Shown: positions 9,093 through 20,894, numbered from the stretch's first letter. The stretch: DNA of 64,000 nucleotides from Typhlomys cinereus (GCA_023101885.1 JALPQD010000089.1:1225087-1289086); one strand, 5' to 3'. The notes: generated by a model not told the origin, from the letters alone. Numbers and translations are program-made.

Positions 9093-12000
9093 CTAGGAGC
9101 CACCTATTAAGGAGTACATACGGCGCTTAATTTTCTGGGTCTGGGATACTTCACTTAATATAATTCTTTCTAATGACATCCATTTCCCAGCAAATTCCAG
9201 TAATTCATCATTTTTGATGGCTGAGTAGTACTCCATTGTATAGATGTACCACAGTTTCCTTATCCACTCGTCAACTGTTGGACATTTGGGTTGATTCCAT
9301 GACTTTGCTATTGTAAACAGTGCTGCTATGAACATGGTCCTGCTTGTGCTATCGAGGTGAACCTCTGCTGTATGGGGGGTTATTCCCAAAAGTGGGATAG
9401 CAGGGTCATATGGCATTTCAATCTTTAATTTCTTTAAGAATCTCCAGACGGCTCGCCAGAGTGGCTGTATGAGCCTGCATTCCCACCAGCAATGTAGCAG
9501 AGTTCCCCTCTCTCCACATCCTCTCCAACATTTGTTGTTGTTTGTATTGTGGATTTTTGCCATCCTGACCGGGGTGAGATGATATCTCAGGGAAGTTTTG
9601 ATTTGCATTTCCCTGATGGCGAAGGAAGTGGAGCATATTTTCAGATATTTGTTAGACATTTTAATTTCATCCCTGGTAAAGTTTCTTTGAAGTTCCAGGG
9701 CCCATTTTTTAATTGGGCCATTGGTTTCCTTGGTGTTTAGTCTTCTAAGTTCTTTGTGCACTCTGGACAGCAGAGTTCTATCAGATGTGTGGTTAGTGAA
9801 GATTTTCTCCCATTCTGTGGGTTGCCTTTGAGCTCGTGTGACAATCTCTTTATCTGAACAGAAGCTCTTTAATTTCACAAGATCCCAACTGTTGAGAGTT
9901 GGTAGCAGTGACTGTGCCATTGGATGTCTGTTTAGGAAGTGTCGGCCTAGCCCAATCAGCTCGAGGGAGTTCCCTATCCTTTCAACTATGGTTTTTATAG
10001 TCTCTGGCCTTATATCAAGGTCCTTGATCCATTTGGAATTAAGTCTTGTACATGGTGACAAGTACGGGTCCAGCTTTAATCTTCTGCATGTGGAGATCCA
10101 GTTTTGCCAGCACCATTTGTTGAAGATGCTGTTCTTTTTCCATTGGATTCTTTGGGCCCCTTTGTCAAAGACCAAATGGCTGTAACTTTGTGGGCTTATA
10201 TCTGGGTCTTCAATCCTTATCCATTGATCTGTGTGTCTATTTTGGAGCCAGTACCAGGCTGTCTTTACAACTATGGATTTGTAGTATAGACTAAGGTTTG
10301 GTATGGTTATACCTCCAGCTGTGTTTTTGTTACTCAGGATTGTTTTTGCTATCCTGGGTCTTTTGTGCCTCCATATGAACTTTGAGATTGTTTGGTCAAC
10401 TTCTTTGAAGAATTGCTTTGGGATTTTGATTGGTATAGCATTGAATCTGTATATTGCCTTTGGTAGGATGGTCATTTTTACGATGTTGATTCTGCCAATC
10501 CAGGAACAAGGGAGGTCTTTCCACCTTCTGGTGTCTTCTGCTATTTCTTTCTTTAGGGCTTTAAAGTTTTCATTGTAAAGGTCTTTTACCTCCTTAGTTA
10601 GGTTTATACCAAGGTATTTCATTTTTTTAGAGGCTATAGTAAATGGGATTGTTTCTCTCAAGGCTTTTTCACTTCTTTCATTCTGGGCATATAGGAAGGC
10701 CTCTGATTTTTGCACATTTATTTTGTATCCTGCCACCCTGCTGAATGTCTTAATTAGTTCCAGGAGCTTCCTGGTGGAGTTTTTGGGATCACTCAGGTAT
10801 AAGATCATGTCATCTGCAAATAGGGATAGTTTGACTTCTTCCTTGCCGATTTGAATCCTTCTTATGTCCCTTTCTTGTCTTATGGCTTCAGCTAAGACTT
10901 CAAGTACAATATTGAATAGAAGTGGTGAGAGTGGACAGCCTTGTCTAGTTCCTGATCGAAGTGGGAATGCTTCCAATTGTTCCCCATTGAGCATAATCCT
11001 TGCTGTGGGCTTGTTGTATATAGCTTTTATTATATTGATAAAGGTTCCTTCCATTCCCACTGTCTCTAGCGTTTTGATCATAAAAGGCTGTTGGATCTTG
11101 TCAAAAGCTTTTTCTGCATCTATCGAGAGTATCATGTGGTCTTGGACTTTGGACTGGTTTACATGATGAATTACATTTATTGATTTGCGTATGTTGAACC
11201 AACCTTGTGTGCCGGGGATGAAGCCTACTTGGTCCCCATGAATGATCTTTTTAATATGTTTTTGAATCCGATTTGCTAAGACTTTGTTGAGAATCTTTGC
11301 GTCTGTGTTCATCAGGGAGATCGGCCTATAGTTTTCTTTTTTAAGTGAATCTTTATTAGGTTTTGGGATTAAAACGATATTAGCTTCATAGAAGGAATTT
11401 GGTAGTGTTCCTTCCTTTGCTATTTGATGGAACAGTTTAAGGAGTATTGGTGTTATTAACTCCTTAAATGTCTGGTAGAACTCTGTGCTGAATCCATCTG
11501 GTCCAGGACATTTTTTGGTGGGAAGATTCGAGATTACTTCCTCAATTTCCTTATATGTTATAGGACTATTTAAATAATTCACAACTTCCTGATTCAATTT
11601 AGGTAAGTTTTGTTTACTTAGAAATTCATCCATCTCTTTTGTGTTGTCAAACTTTTTGAAATATGATGTTATAATTCTCTGGATTTCTTGGGTATCCGTA
11701 GTGATAACTCCATGTTCATTTCTAATTTTGTTAATTTGGGTTTTCTCTTTCTTGCTTTTGGTTAGTTTAGCTAGGGGTGTATCAATCTTGTTGATTTTTT
11801 CAAAGAACCAGCTTTTTGATTGGTTGATTTTTTCTATCGTTTTCTTAATCTCGATTTCAGATATTTCTCCCCTTATTTTGCTAATCTCCTCTCTTCTACT
11901 GCTTTTGGGATCAGATTGCTCTAGTTTCTCTAAAGCTTTAAGCTGCATTGTTAAGTTGTTTATTTGTGATGTTTCCATTTTTTTGACGTAGGCATTAAGA

Positions 12001-12899
12001 GCTATGAACTTACCTCTTAGAACAGCTTTCATTGTGTCCCAGAGATTTTGGTAAGTTGTATTTTCATTATCATTCACTTTCAGGAAATGTTGAATTTCCT
12101 TTTTAATTTCTTCCTGAACCCAGTTCTCATTCAGCATCATATTGTTAAGTTTCCAGGAATTAGTGTATTTTCTCTTGTTTGATGTGTTGTGGATGTCCAG
12201 CTTTAGGCTGTGGTGGTCTGATAGGGCACAGGTTAGAATTTCAACTTTCTTGTATATGTGTGGATTCGTTTTGTGGCCCAATATGTGATCTATTTTGGAG
12301 AAAGTTCCGTGTGCTGCTGAGAAAAATGTGTATTCTTTGGTACGTGGGTGAAAAGTTCGATAGAGATCTGTAAGGTCCATTTCTTTCAGGGTTTGATTAA
12401 GTTCCAAAGTGTCTCTGTTAAGCTTTTGACCTGTTGATCTATCCCATGTTGAGAGGGCGGTGTTAAAGTCCCCAAGAATTATCATTTGGGGGTTGATTTC
12501 TTGCTTTAGACGCTGTAGGGTTTTCTTAATGAATGTGGAGGGGCCCGTATTGGGTGCATATATGTTCAGTATTGTGAAGTCTTCCTGGTGAATTGTACCT
12601 GTGACTAAAATGTAGTATCCATCCGTGTCTCTTATAATTTTCTTTGGTTTGAAATCCACTTTGTCTGATAGCATAATGGCTACCCCTGCCTGTTTTCTGC
12701 TTCCATTTGCTTGTAGAATTGTTGAACAGCCTTTTATTTTTAGAGCGTGCCTATCTTTTGTGGTGAGATGGGTTTCCTGCAGGCAGCAGATGGATGGATT
12801 GTGATTTTTAATCCAAGTTTGTAATCTGTGTCTCTTGATCGGTGAATTAATTCCATTAACATTTAGTGTTATAATGGAGAAACTATTAATTCCAGACAT
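9093..12899 (-). CDS. ORF2: L1 ORF2 protein: endonuclease and reverse transcriptase
   Basis: The 1268-residue frame is uninterrupted; human ORF2p is 1275 residues. N-terminal APE-type endonuclease, residues 1-235: N13, E42 in LQETH, D144 and N146 in LGDFN, T191, D204 and S227-D228-H229 are all present and match the known catalytic set. Reverse transcriptase occupies roughly 450-770, with [27 protein letters not shown] and FADD (about residue 700). The C-terminal cysteine segment [18 protein letters not shown] is intact. The protein nicks DNA at TTTT/AA-like sites and copies L1 RNA onto the nick. ATG 12899 lies about 50 bp after the ORF1 stop, the usual L1 spacing. Activity is plausible from sequence but untested; ORF1 in the same element is broken. 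Confidence 0.95.
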   Translation of the reverse strand: MSGINSFSIITLNVNGINSPIKRHRLQTWIKNHNPSICCLQETHLTTKDRHALKIKGCSTILQANGSRKQAGVAIMLSDKVDFKPKKIIRDTDGYYILVTGTIHQEDFTILNIYAPNTGPSTFIKKTLQRLKQEINPQMIILGDFNTALSTWDRSTGQKLNRDTLELNQTLKEMDLTDLYRTFHPRTKEYTFFSAAHGTFSKIDHILGHKTNPHIYKKVEILTCALSDHHSLKLDIHNTSNKRKYTNSWKLNNMMLNENWVQEEIKKEIQHFLKVNDNENTTYQNLWDTMKAVLRGKFIALNAYVKKMETSQINNLTMQLKALEKLEQSDPKSSRREEISKIRGEISEIEIKKTIEKINQSKSWFFEKINKIDTPLAKLTKSKKEKTQINKIRNEHGVITTDTQEIQRIITSYFKKFDNTKEMDEFLSKQNLPKLNQEVVNYLNSPITYKEIEEVISNLPTKKCPGPDGFSTEFYQTFKELITPILLKLFHQIAKEGTLPNSFYEANIVLIPKPNKDSLKKENYRPISLMNTDAKILNKVLANRIQKHIKKIIHGDQVGFIPGTQGWFNIRKSINVIHHVNQSKVQDHMILSIDAEKAFDKIQQPFMIKTLETVGMEGTFINIIKAIYNKPTARIMLNGEQLEAFPLRSGTRQGCPLSPLLFNIVLEVLAEAIRQERDIRRIQIGKEEVKLSLFADDMILYLSDPKNSTRKLLELIKTFSRVAGYKINVQKSEAFLYAQNERSEKALRETIPFTIASKKMKYLGINLTKEVKDLYNENFKALKKEIAEDTRRWKDLPCSWIGRINIVKMTILPKAIYRFNAIPIKIPKQFFKEVDQTISKFIWRHKRPRIAKTILSNKNTAGGITIPNLSLYYKSIVVKTAWYWLQNRHTDQWIRIEDPDISPQSYSHLVFDKGAQRIQWKKNSIFNKWCWQNWISTCRRLKLDPYLSPCTRLNSKWIKDLDIRPETIKTIVERIGNSLELIGLGRHFLNRHPMAQSLLPTLNSWDLVKLKSFCSDKEIVTRAQRQPTEWEKIFTNHTSDRTLLSRVHKELRRLNTKETNGPIKKWALELQRNFTRDEIKMSNKYLKICSTSFAIREMQIKTSLRYHLTPVRMAKIHNTNNNKCWRGCGERGTLLHCWWECRLIQPLWRAVWRFLKKLKIEMPYDPAIPLLGITPHTAEVHLDSTSRTMFIAALFTIAKSWNQPKCPTVDEWIRKLWYIYTMEYYSAIKNDELLEFAGKWMSLERIILSEVSQTQKIKRRMYSLIGGS

Positions 12900-12949
12900 T
12901 TATTATGTTTAGTAGCTTTTATAAGTATATTGCTTTGCTTTTAATGGTG

Positions 12950-14015
12950 TTATATTTGCCTTCTGTTCTCCTGGATATGCCTGTTTTTTTCTTCACGCTT
13001 GAGTATCATTTCTAGCATTTTTTGAAGGCCTGGTTTGGTGGACATGTATCCCTTAAAGTTGTCTTTGTGCTGGAAAATTTTTCTTTCTCCCTCGATCATG
13101 ACTGATAGTTTTGCAGGGTAAATCAGCCTGGGTTGACATTTTTGCTCATTCAATACTTGAAGTATGTCTCTCCAAGCTCTTCTTGCTTTTACTGTTTCGA
13201 CTGAGAAGTCATTTGTTATTTTAATAGGTTTACCTTTAAAAGTGACTTGTTTTTTCTCGCTTGAAGCTCTCAGCACCAGTTCTTTATCTTGAATGTGGAG
13301 TGTTTTAACTATTATTTGCCGCGGCGTGCTTCTATTTTGGTCGTATCTGTTTGGGGTGCGGAATGCCTCTTGTATATGGATGGGCCTCTCTTTTTTTATA
13401 TGTGGAAAGTTTTCATTGATGATCGTTTGAAAAATTTCCTCAGGGGTGGTATTTTGAGATTCTTGCTCTGGTATTCCATGAATACGCATGTTAGGCTTTT
13501 TCAGGGTGTCCCATATCTCTTGGATATTTCTCTCAAGTATCTTTTTGGCTTTAACAACCTCTTCCATTTTGCTGGTTAGTACTCCCACTTTATCTTCAAG
13601 GTCTGAAATTCTGTTTTCTGCTTCGTTAGTTCTGTTGATAAGACTCTCTGTGGCGTTCTGGGTTGAAGATAACTTGTCTTTTCGCTCAGTTTTAAACTCT
13701 GCTTGAGTTTGTTTTAACTGCTCTATGCCACTTTTTGTTTCTTGCACTGTTTTTTTCAACTCCTCCAGATGTCTGTTGTGTTCCTCTTCAAAGCAATTGA
13801 TTCGATTATGTAATTCCTCCCGGATTTCCTCTTTCATAGTATTGAACATGGTAATGATCATATTTTGAAAGACCTTATCCCTGGGTGAGGCTTTCTTGTC
13901 CTTTTTCCGCGGGTTTGTTCTCGTTGGAGTCTAACATTATGGGATTAATTTCTTCAGTGGGAAATTTGTTTACTTGAGTGTTGCTTCTCATGGATTTGCA
14001 CTTTGACTTTGGCAT
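12950..14015 (-). pseudogene. ORF1: L1 ORF1, single frameshift near the N-terminus
   Basis: ATG 14015 opens MPKSKCKSM... and runs 46 codons to a TAA at 13875-13877. An extra G in a run of three (13879-13881, written CCC on the plus strand) causes this; the older copy at 4103 has two Gs at that point. Downstream the frame is open from ATG 13861 for 303 residues: a coiled-coil-like part (about 1-110), the RRM core with NMRIHGIPEQE (about 127), and the C-terminal domain with RRAWRDILQVLNEQKCQPRL. Total length without the shift would be about 350, normal for rodent ORF1p. A shortened protein from the internal ATG would lack the extreme N-terminus. Confidence 0.88.
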
Positions 14016-14174
14016 TGTCATTTTAACTCTTAAGATCTCTCAATTTCACTAAACTGAATTATGTGGCCTGGGGTGGTGGTGGGCGGGGCCTGAGCGGGGA
14101 TTTACCTAGGGCGCGGCGTGAAGCCCGGCTGGACCGTGCGTCCCGACAGGTGGAGCGGGGTGGGGTGAAAAGGG
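14016..14174 (-). promoter_or_regulatory. L1 5' UTR, monomer-like promoter
   Basis: A short GC-rich 5' UTR. On the minus strand it begins CCCTTTTCACCCCACC, has a CCTAGGTAAATCCCCGC block like the monomers at 3673, then the tether with ATAATTCAGTTTAGTGAA before ORF1. Only one unit is present, against two in the ORF2-less L1. CpGs are frequent here and rare around it. Confidence 0.7.
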
Positions 14175-14186
14175 AGCTAAATTAAT
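14175..14186. repeat. Target-site duplication, right copy
   Basis: Exact second copy of AGCTAAATTAAT at 7002-7013. Confidence 0.85.
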
Positions 14187-15519
14187 GCTTATACAGTTTT
14201 GCAGTAAGAAAATCTTTGTTAATATGGTACAGAAAAAGTGTGAAGAAAACTGTAGAGGCAAGAAGCCAAGAGCACCAGTCATATAATTAGTGGAATTTGA
14301 ATAGTTAAGCCAATAAAATGGGGTTCTGATGTTTGTTTGTCTTATGGAACTAAAAAAATTAAGAACAATTCTAAACTAATGCTCAAATTTTAATTACTTT
14401 GTTCACATGCATTATAAAAATGCAAGTATTTTCAGAATTTTTTCTGGTCGAGTGATATATTTTTGAATTCATTCCTTCAATAGCTGACAAGTTGCATGTG
14501 TAAAGTTTGTACAGAAATAACAGTTAATGATAAATGATAATCTTGGCATTCTGTTCTAAACTTGGTGATCTAGGTTAAATCTCACTCAGTGTTTTGGGAA
14601 CTCTATGTAATGGCCAGGATTGTTAAAATTTTTTTTTCTACTTAGATCACAGTACATCATGAACATCATCTCTTTATGTTGTTAAAGTTTTTAAAATTAG
14701 ATTTTAACAGGTTTAGAATATTATGTACAATAGTCACATGATGGTTTTCATAACTGCACGTCTATTATAGGATAAGTAGAATCCTATTTTGTCTTACTAA
14801 AAATTGATATCATAGTCAACATTTACAAACATAGTTTTTCCTCTTTTGATTCATTACTTTCTTGATGAAAATAATAGAAACCAGGATTATTAGGATTAAG
14901 GGCACAGGTATTTTCATGACTTTTGCAATGTACTGGAAATTGTATCTCAATGTGTTTTTCTCAGTGCAAAGTTTCGCCAGCAATGTGTGAGTATGCTAGT
15001 TTTGGATAGCTACCAAACACTGGACATTAATATTTAGCAGTTACTTATAATATGCATTTCCCTCTCAGTCAAATTTCTGTTTATATCCTTGTTATTTTAA
15101 CTGTGGTCAATTCTATACTATTTAGAGATGCATGAATTCATTGGAAATTATAGATATTCACCTTTTAGAGCTTATTAGATATGTAGTTTTCAGTTTTGTG
15201 CTTTCCATTTTTAGTATTTTTTTGAGAACATATTAACTTTCTAAGATTTGAAACAGAACAATCCACACATAACTATGTTGAACACATAATATAGGAAATG
15301 TATCTATAAAAAAACCTGGAAATGGTCAATTTTGGTTTTTGTAATTTGTAGTTATAAAAAGAATTCCTTTTACAGTTTTTTCTGTTCCATAGCATAAAAG
15401 CATAGATTTTTTAAAATTAATATTCTATGTTCTTGGAGAACTAGAGAATAATGTTACCTAGTTCAGGATGCTAAGATGTAATATCCATGGTTTGGTTGTC
15501 TTAATTAATAGACACTTGT
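14187..15519. other. Unassigned AT-rich DNA
   Basis: About 1.3 kb with no recognisable repeat, long frame or RNA gene. Confidence 0.6.
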
Positions 15520-15827
15520 TGAATATGCTTCTAGAGGCCAACAGATCTAATATGTGGTGAGGCTGCTCTTTCTAGCTTGTAGAGAGCCATTTTCTCTTTG
15601 AACCTTAGCATTGTAGAGAGCAGAGAGAGGAAGCAAGATTCCTTGTCACTTTTGTTCTTTATTTTTCTGAATCACCCCTAATCAGGGTACTAATTTTACT
15701 TATGACAGCTCCACTTTTGTGACTCAGTTATCCCCTAAAGCCTTTCCTTCCTAAACTATCACATTGTGAGATTTCAGCATGTGCATTTTGAGGGGACAGA
15801 GCATTTAGTCTATAACAGAAATAGACC
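15520..15827 (-). mobile_element. MLT1-like MaLR LTR, antisense
   Basis: The right end reads CTATCACATTGTGAGATTTC, AGCATGTGCATTTTGAGGGG and ACAGAGCATTTAGTC. That is the reverse of the classic MaLR LTR start (TGTTATGGACTGAATGTGTCCCC...). GCAGAGAGAGGAAGCAAG lies inside, as in those LTRs. It is old and diverged. Confidence 0.55.
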
Positions 15828-16088
15828 TGTAGTGCCCGTGGTGGAATGAATGCAGGGGATGAGCTTATAGGCCAGCAGCACAACCTGCTGGGATAGATGG
15901 AGCTCGTAGACTAACAGCTGGTGAGGTGGATGTAGTGGGAAAAAGTTTATAGACCAGCAGCACACTCTTGGGGAATAAGTGCAATGGGAGGTGCTTATAC
16001 ACCAGCAGCACAATCTTGTGGAATGAATATATGGGAAGGAGCTTGTAGACCAGCAGTACAGCCTGGTGGACTGAGTGCAGTGAAATGG
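15828..16088 (+). repeat. Minisatellite, about 48-bp unit, 5-6 copies
   Basis: The phrase GAGCTTATAGGCCAGCAGCA recurs in variant form at 15861, 15900, 15942, 15991 and 16039, each followed by CCTGGTGGAATGAATG-like text. Spacings are about 39, 42, 49 and 48 bp. The units are diverged, so the array is not very recent. It abuts the MLT1-like LTR. Confidence 0.8.
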
Positions 16089-16159
16089 GTTTTCAGTGGC
16101 TTACATCTACATTTTCATACTTTTTTGGTTCCATACTGCTTGATCTTAGTAATTTGTCT

Positions 16160-16320
16160 TCACTAAATTCCTATTTCTTCATTTGCAAACTGAGATTGGC
16201 AGTAGTACCTATCTCAGGATTATTGTGTGCAGCACAAGTTTGTAAACACTCCACACAGTGCCAGACATATGGTAAACACTAAGCAAATGCCTGTTGCTTT
16301 TATTATTACCATCACTGCTA
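16160..16320 (+). mobile_element. MIR SINE fragment
   Basis: TTTCTTCATTTGCAAACTGA, ATTGGCAGTAGTACCTA, TCAGGATTATTGTG, then GTGCCAGACATATGGTAAAC. This is the 3' half of MIR in its usual order. Confidence 0.75.
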
Positions 16321-16849
16321 CTATTATTATCATTCCAGCATGCCTACTACTGTCTAAAGTACTGACGTTTTTCCCATTAATAAAACCTAAATCCTATTGG
16401 GGAGAAAATATTGTGGGCACATTCTTTTGATGGAAGTTAAAAAGTAATCAGTATAATATGAGCAAATAAAAGTTTGTAGCCCAATGTAAGGAAAGAGGGA
16501 TTATGTATAGTTAGTCAAGTAGAGTTGATGTAGAGCACAGTTCAAAGTTGAGAGAATGGAAGAATGGCAGAATTTCAGTATAAATCAAAGAAAATATTGT
16601 GTATGAGATTCAATCAGATTGGAATTTAGTGATATAAAGAAAGATTTGGAAAGATATGTTTGGGAGTTGATAGTCATCATATTGCCTGAGGACTTTCATG
16701 TCAATTACAGTGTTGAGACTGTGGTGTACAGACCAGAGTAACACACTGATGGGTTCAAGTTTCTACTTGAAGCATTCCATGCCATATATTTATCTGGTCT
16801 GATCAACACCAGCCATTTTAGGAAAGAGTCTATATTTACTTTTAATCTA
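16321..16849. other. Unassigned DNA
   Basis: No repeat or gene recognised. Confidence 0.55.
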
Positions 16850-17104
16850 ATTTCTTATTTTATATTTGACTTTTTGCTTTGAAATGCTTCAGACCTATAG
16901 AAAAGTTACAGAAATGGTATACAAATATCTTGATTACATTCATCATTAGTCCGTAGATGATGCACATTTTGCCATATTATATATATATATATTCTATGTA
17001 TGTGCACATTTTTCTGAGATGTTTGATTATAATTGCATATACTGCTTTATCCCTTAATTTATATATATGTATTATAAACATATATAATACTATATTAAGT
17101 GTGT
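16850..17104 (-). mobile_element. Ancient mammalian interspersed repeat, left part
   Basis: The order of phrases (AGAAAAGTTACAGAAATGGT, then a TTTGCCATATTA block) resembles a mammal-wide old repeat, probably L1-type. I cannot name the family or be certain of the strand. It continues at 17301. Confidence 0.35.
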
Positions 17105-17300
17105 ATATATATGTATACTTTTTGGGATGTTTGTGTTTGCACGGAGAATAACATACATGTCATGGTATACATGTGAAAGACAATGTGTGGGAGTTGCTCC
17201 TCTTCATCTACTGTGTTGATATCAGGGATTGGACTCAGGACACTTGGCTTGGAATCAAGTTCTTTTAACCTCTAAGCCATCTTGCTAACCCTCTTTGTGT
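17105..17300 (-). mobile_element. B4-type SINE, antisense
   Basis: It ends in GATTGGACTCAGGACACTTG, then CTTTTAACCTCTAAGCCATC and TTGCTAACCC, the reverse of a tRNA-derived B4/ID head with its B box. It is inserted within the ancient repeat. Confidence 0.7.
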
Positions 17301-18010
17301 GTTTCTTATAAACAAGGCTATTGTACATATACACAATACAAGTATGCAAATGACAAAGTTAGTACCGATTAACTAATTTATAGACCTCTGTGAAATTTTG
17401 GCCATTATTCTACTAATTTTTTTTATATCTGAAGAAAAATACTTTTATGTTGGAGCCAATAAGAATCACATATTTCATTTGGTTTTCACATCCCTGTTCT
17501 TTATTCTGGAATAATGCTCTGTTTTTTCCAGAATAGCCTTTTGTTTAATTCCTTCTGTATTCCTTTGCTGGTATTCTACCTTGGCACTTTGGAGAGTGCA
17601 GACCATTCTCCTACAAAATATCTCCTATAGGATACATTGAATATGATTTGCCTGCTATTTTTCTTATGATTAGATTTAGAATATGAATTCTTGGCAATAA
17701 TACAAAAATGATGTAGATCTTTTCCAGTCATTATGGGTAGAGGCAACTTAACATTGATTTATGCAGTTATGATGATGTTAGCATTGATCAGTTGATTAGC
17801 ACTGTGTCCTTCATGTTCTCTACCTTAAAGCTACTCTTTTCACTTCTGTGTCTAATAATGTTTTGTGAATAGTTAGAGAATATCTGATTACTCCATTTCT
17901 CTAACTAGAATGTTTCCTGCTAATTTGGGAACCCATTGGTAATTCCTGCCTGGAATGTTCATTCCTATAGTAGTTAAATTTACTTTTTCTGATGTTATCA
18001 TTCTTTTAAC
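17301..18010 (-). mobile_element. Ancient mammalian interspersed repeat, right part
   Basis: It resumes the element ending at 17104 (for example GATGTTAGCATTGATCAGTT). Heavily diverged; family uncertain. Confidence 0.35.
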
Positions 18011-18130
18011 ATTTGTCAACCAGTGTTGTAGTGTGTGAAATAACTTTCATTTCCTTCTCCAGATCTTTATATTTATTCCTGGATTATTATTTTATACTAT
18101 GACATGTAATCTATCATTATTATTATTTTT

Positions 18131-19361
18131 TTATTTCTTCCACTCAAACATAGTTGATAACTCCCCCATTTCCCTCCCTCCCTCCATCTCTCCCTGGATC
18201 CCCTTGCTCCCTCCCCCTTGTCTGCTTCCTCCCCCTCTTTCTCCCAGCCCCCCTCCCCCCCCCCCGTTCCTGGAGCATCCTTTAGTGTGCATGTCAAAAC
18301 TTCCCTCTGGGTCCTCCTCTCTGATGAGGTGTAAGGACTCAGTAGCATTGCCTAGAGCCCTTTCTTGTGTTCCCCTTTAGTATAGGTATACTATTGTGAC
18401 TGTTAATCCCTTGCCTTTAAGGATCCTAGTGCCTGTGATCCATGCTAGACTTTGGGAGGTCAATGATATGTTGATCATAGTGCAGGTCATGCAAAGTCCT
18501 ATTATGATTACTTCGGCCCTAACTTGTGTGGAGTATCTTGCATATCATTGCTCCTTCCCATCTTTAGGCTCTTACAATCTTACCGCCCCTTCTTCCACAA
18601 ATTTCCCTGAGCTTTGGAATGGGGAGAAATTAGGCTGGCCTGGTTCCAGGTGGTTGATGCAGAGTCTCTGATGTTTTGAATTATGGCTTGTTGATTTTTT
18701 GTTTTCAGTTTTGCTGCTCCTGCACCACCCTTAGCTTCATCCTGATGGGTATTGAATGTCACCCGCTGGCCAGAGATAAAAGGCTGTTAAAATAGAGTCT
18801 AATTATAAGAGTTGATTCAAAGGTAGATGGAATGAGTAGGAGATCGTGGTGGTGGTGGAGTCAGTTTCCCATTTGCAGGATGGTTACCTTCTATCTACCA
18901 GACTCTATGCCCCCCTTTCCAGTAAGATCATACCTTATCAGTTGCAAGTGACCAGGAAGGAAAGTCTGTGAGCTTAACCAGATGTCTTATTACTTACTTC
19001 AGTCCTTGATGATAGCCTATTTTCTCTGCTGTAGCATGATCTCCTCTCTCCTTGTTGCTGACGGGGCCCTCTTTCCCCTTCCCTCCTGTTTATAATCTTT
19101 GCAATTACTGTAGGTATTACAGAGATTTATTTTTAAGTGTGTCACTAAATGGGTTTAATACTAGGATCCGCCTATTAGGGAGTACATACGGCACTTAATT
19201 TTCTGTGTCTGGGATACTTCACTCAATATAATTTTTTCTAATTCCATCCATTTCCCAGCAAATTTCATAATTCATCGTTTTTGATGGCTGAGTGGTATTC
19301 CACTGTATAAATGTACCACATTTCCCTTATCTACTTATCAACTCTTGGGCATTTGTGTTGA
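18131..19361 (-). mobile_element. 5'-truncated L1, antisense
   Basis: It starts after a T-rich tail, then the C-rich complement of the purine tract (18160-18265), the 3' UTR, and the end of ORF2 around 19190-19355 (TTTTTGATGGCTGAGTGGTA). Flanks TATCATTATTATT-like near 18112 and 19362 suggest a target-site duplication. Confidence 0.85.
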
Positions 19362-19379
19362 TATCATTATTATTTTTAT

Positions 19380-20607
19380 GTTTAATGTATACTAGATTTG
19401 GCCTCTGAAAGTCCCTTCAAATGATCTAGTATGTCCTATAAACATGCTCTTATTATTTAAGCACATACTTTCTCTCGTAGGAGCATGTTCAAGGCAGATT
19501 CATTGTTAGACACAGAGCCATATCTATTTAACATTTTGTACCTAGAGGCTGATGAGTCAATACTTTATAAGTGAATCAATGATTTATACACATTTCAGGT
19601 AAACAAGTTGATATGTTTGATTTTATTTTTGTTTTATGTATGAATTTAGTTATTCTTTTTGTAAATACTGTATGAAAAGCCTCTGTGAACTTTTTCAGAA
19701 GGAAATCTATTTTTTTCTGATGTATGAAATAAATATATTTAATTAATTTTCTTTATGTAATAAAAATATTAATAATAATAAAAAATCAACTTTAATTACT
19801 TATTTACCTCAAATATTTCTGGCACCAGACAAAGCAGATATAGCTCTTGGCAGCTTACAGCTTATTTAATAAATAGGTTCCTATGGAAGTACATATAGTA
19901 TTCACTATCAGACTTCAATACCTTCTACATTCCTTTGCTAGTAAGGTGGCTGGGGACTTAGGAAAAAAAAATCACAGGTCTATATGATGTAAATCATTAT
20001 TTTAAGACCCTATCTTTGTGAGAATACCTGCTTACTAGTGTTTTATCCTAGGACTTTGTAAATCCTCAGGCTATACACATTTCTTGCTGTGGTTGCTCCA
20101 AACAACAGGATAGAAAGAGTTCCTCTTGGTAGCTCTTGTATCAAATTCATTTTCTTCAGCCATCTTGAGTTAACTTAGGTCGAGCATGCATCCTTCTCAA
20201 AAAATGTCACTGGAGAATAACATAGATTGATTTGTTTTTCCAGAACCAGAGAAAGAAAATGCGGTGATATTTAAACATGATTGGTTTAGAGGGATCAGAA
20301 ACTCAAATTGTACCTGACTTGAATGATTTAAGTACCTTTGTTGATACCACACAATGTGGAAAACATGGAATGGACTGCATGGGTGATTTTTTTTTTAATA
20401 TTTGCATTCAGATAACTTTGGAGAATGGGAAAGTACCTTGTAGACAGATGTATAGAAGAGGAGGGCTTTCTCTTATTCCTTATAGCATGAATAATCAGTC
20501 AATCACTACAGTTTTCTTTCGTAACAGAGTTCTTCTATTCCACCCTAGTTATTTCTTTCATGAAATTCAAATCATTATTTTCCCCAATGACATTCTCACC
20601 AATTAAC
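19380..20607. other. Unassigned AT-rich DNA
   Basis: No repeat or gene recognised. A 109-codon open frame at 20277-20606 has no recognisable domain and no supporting signals. Confidence 0.55.
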
Positions 20608-20619
20608 AAATGAATTTAC
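20608..20619. repeat. Target-site duplication, left copy
   Basis: AAATGAATTTAC is repeated exactly at 20895-20906 around the SINE. Confidence 0.9.
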
Positions 20620-20894
20620 TGGGGCTGGAGAGGTGGCTCGGGTTGAGCCTCTGCTTTGCAGGCGGAAGGTCCTGAGTTCCGATCCTAGACCCCATGTACA
20701 GACGCAGGGCGGAAGCGGGGGCGGCCTGCGTTTCTGGTCCTGGTAGGGCGGAGCCTGTGAATCCCCGGGCAGAGTAAACAAGGAGGAGGTGGAGGCGGTC
20801 CATGGTGGTTCTTGAATTCGCCCGTGGTTCTACACACACACACGCGCGCGTGAGCGCGCACACACACACACACAATTGAATAAATAATAATAAA
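20620..20894 (+). mobile_element. Young tRNA-derived SINE, full length
   Basis: The head GGGGCTGGAGAGGTGGCTCG carries an A-box-like segment, and GAGTTCCGATCC a B-box-like segment. The body is CG-rich, followed by a CA/CG alternating stretch and an AATAAATAATAATAAAAAA tail. A perfect 12-bp duplication surrounds it. The SINE is transcribed by RNA polymerase III and depends on L1 ORF2p. Confidence 0.92.

Larger units (their letters stand above)
8096..14174 (-). mobile_element. Full-length L1, ORF2 intact, ORF1 frameshifted
   Basis: About 6.1 kb antisense: 5' UTR 14016-14174 (one monomer-like unit and tether), ORF1 12950-14015, ORF2 9093-12899, 3' UTR 8096-9092. The 5' end falls on a monomer start (CCCTTTTCACCCCACC on the minus strand). 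It shares one target-site duplication with the fragment at 7014-8095. The usual final 3' UTR bases (the TTTGTATGAGCTG block) are missing and replaced by an A/T-rich stretch at 8096-8142. Good ORF preservation suggests recent insertion. Confidence 0.92.

Noticed and set aside
9418..12373. Plus-strand open frames across the L1 body
   Set aside because: They are antisense shadows of ORF2, without domains.
14090..14170. CpG-rich patch that might be a gene promoter
   Set aside because: It is the L1 5' UTR; no host exon lies nearby.
15810..16013. Cys/Ser-rich 67-codon minus-strand frame
   Set aside because: It lies on the minisatellite; periodic composition explains it.
20277..20606. 109-codon open frame in unassigned DNA
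   Set aside because: No domain, no clear start or splice context, and AT-rich. Not supported as a gene.
20620..20700. tRNA-like sequence as a cellular tRNA gene
   Set aside because: It has A/B-box-like parts but belongs to a SINE with body, tail and target-site duplication; no cloverleaf arms are kept.
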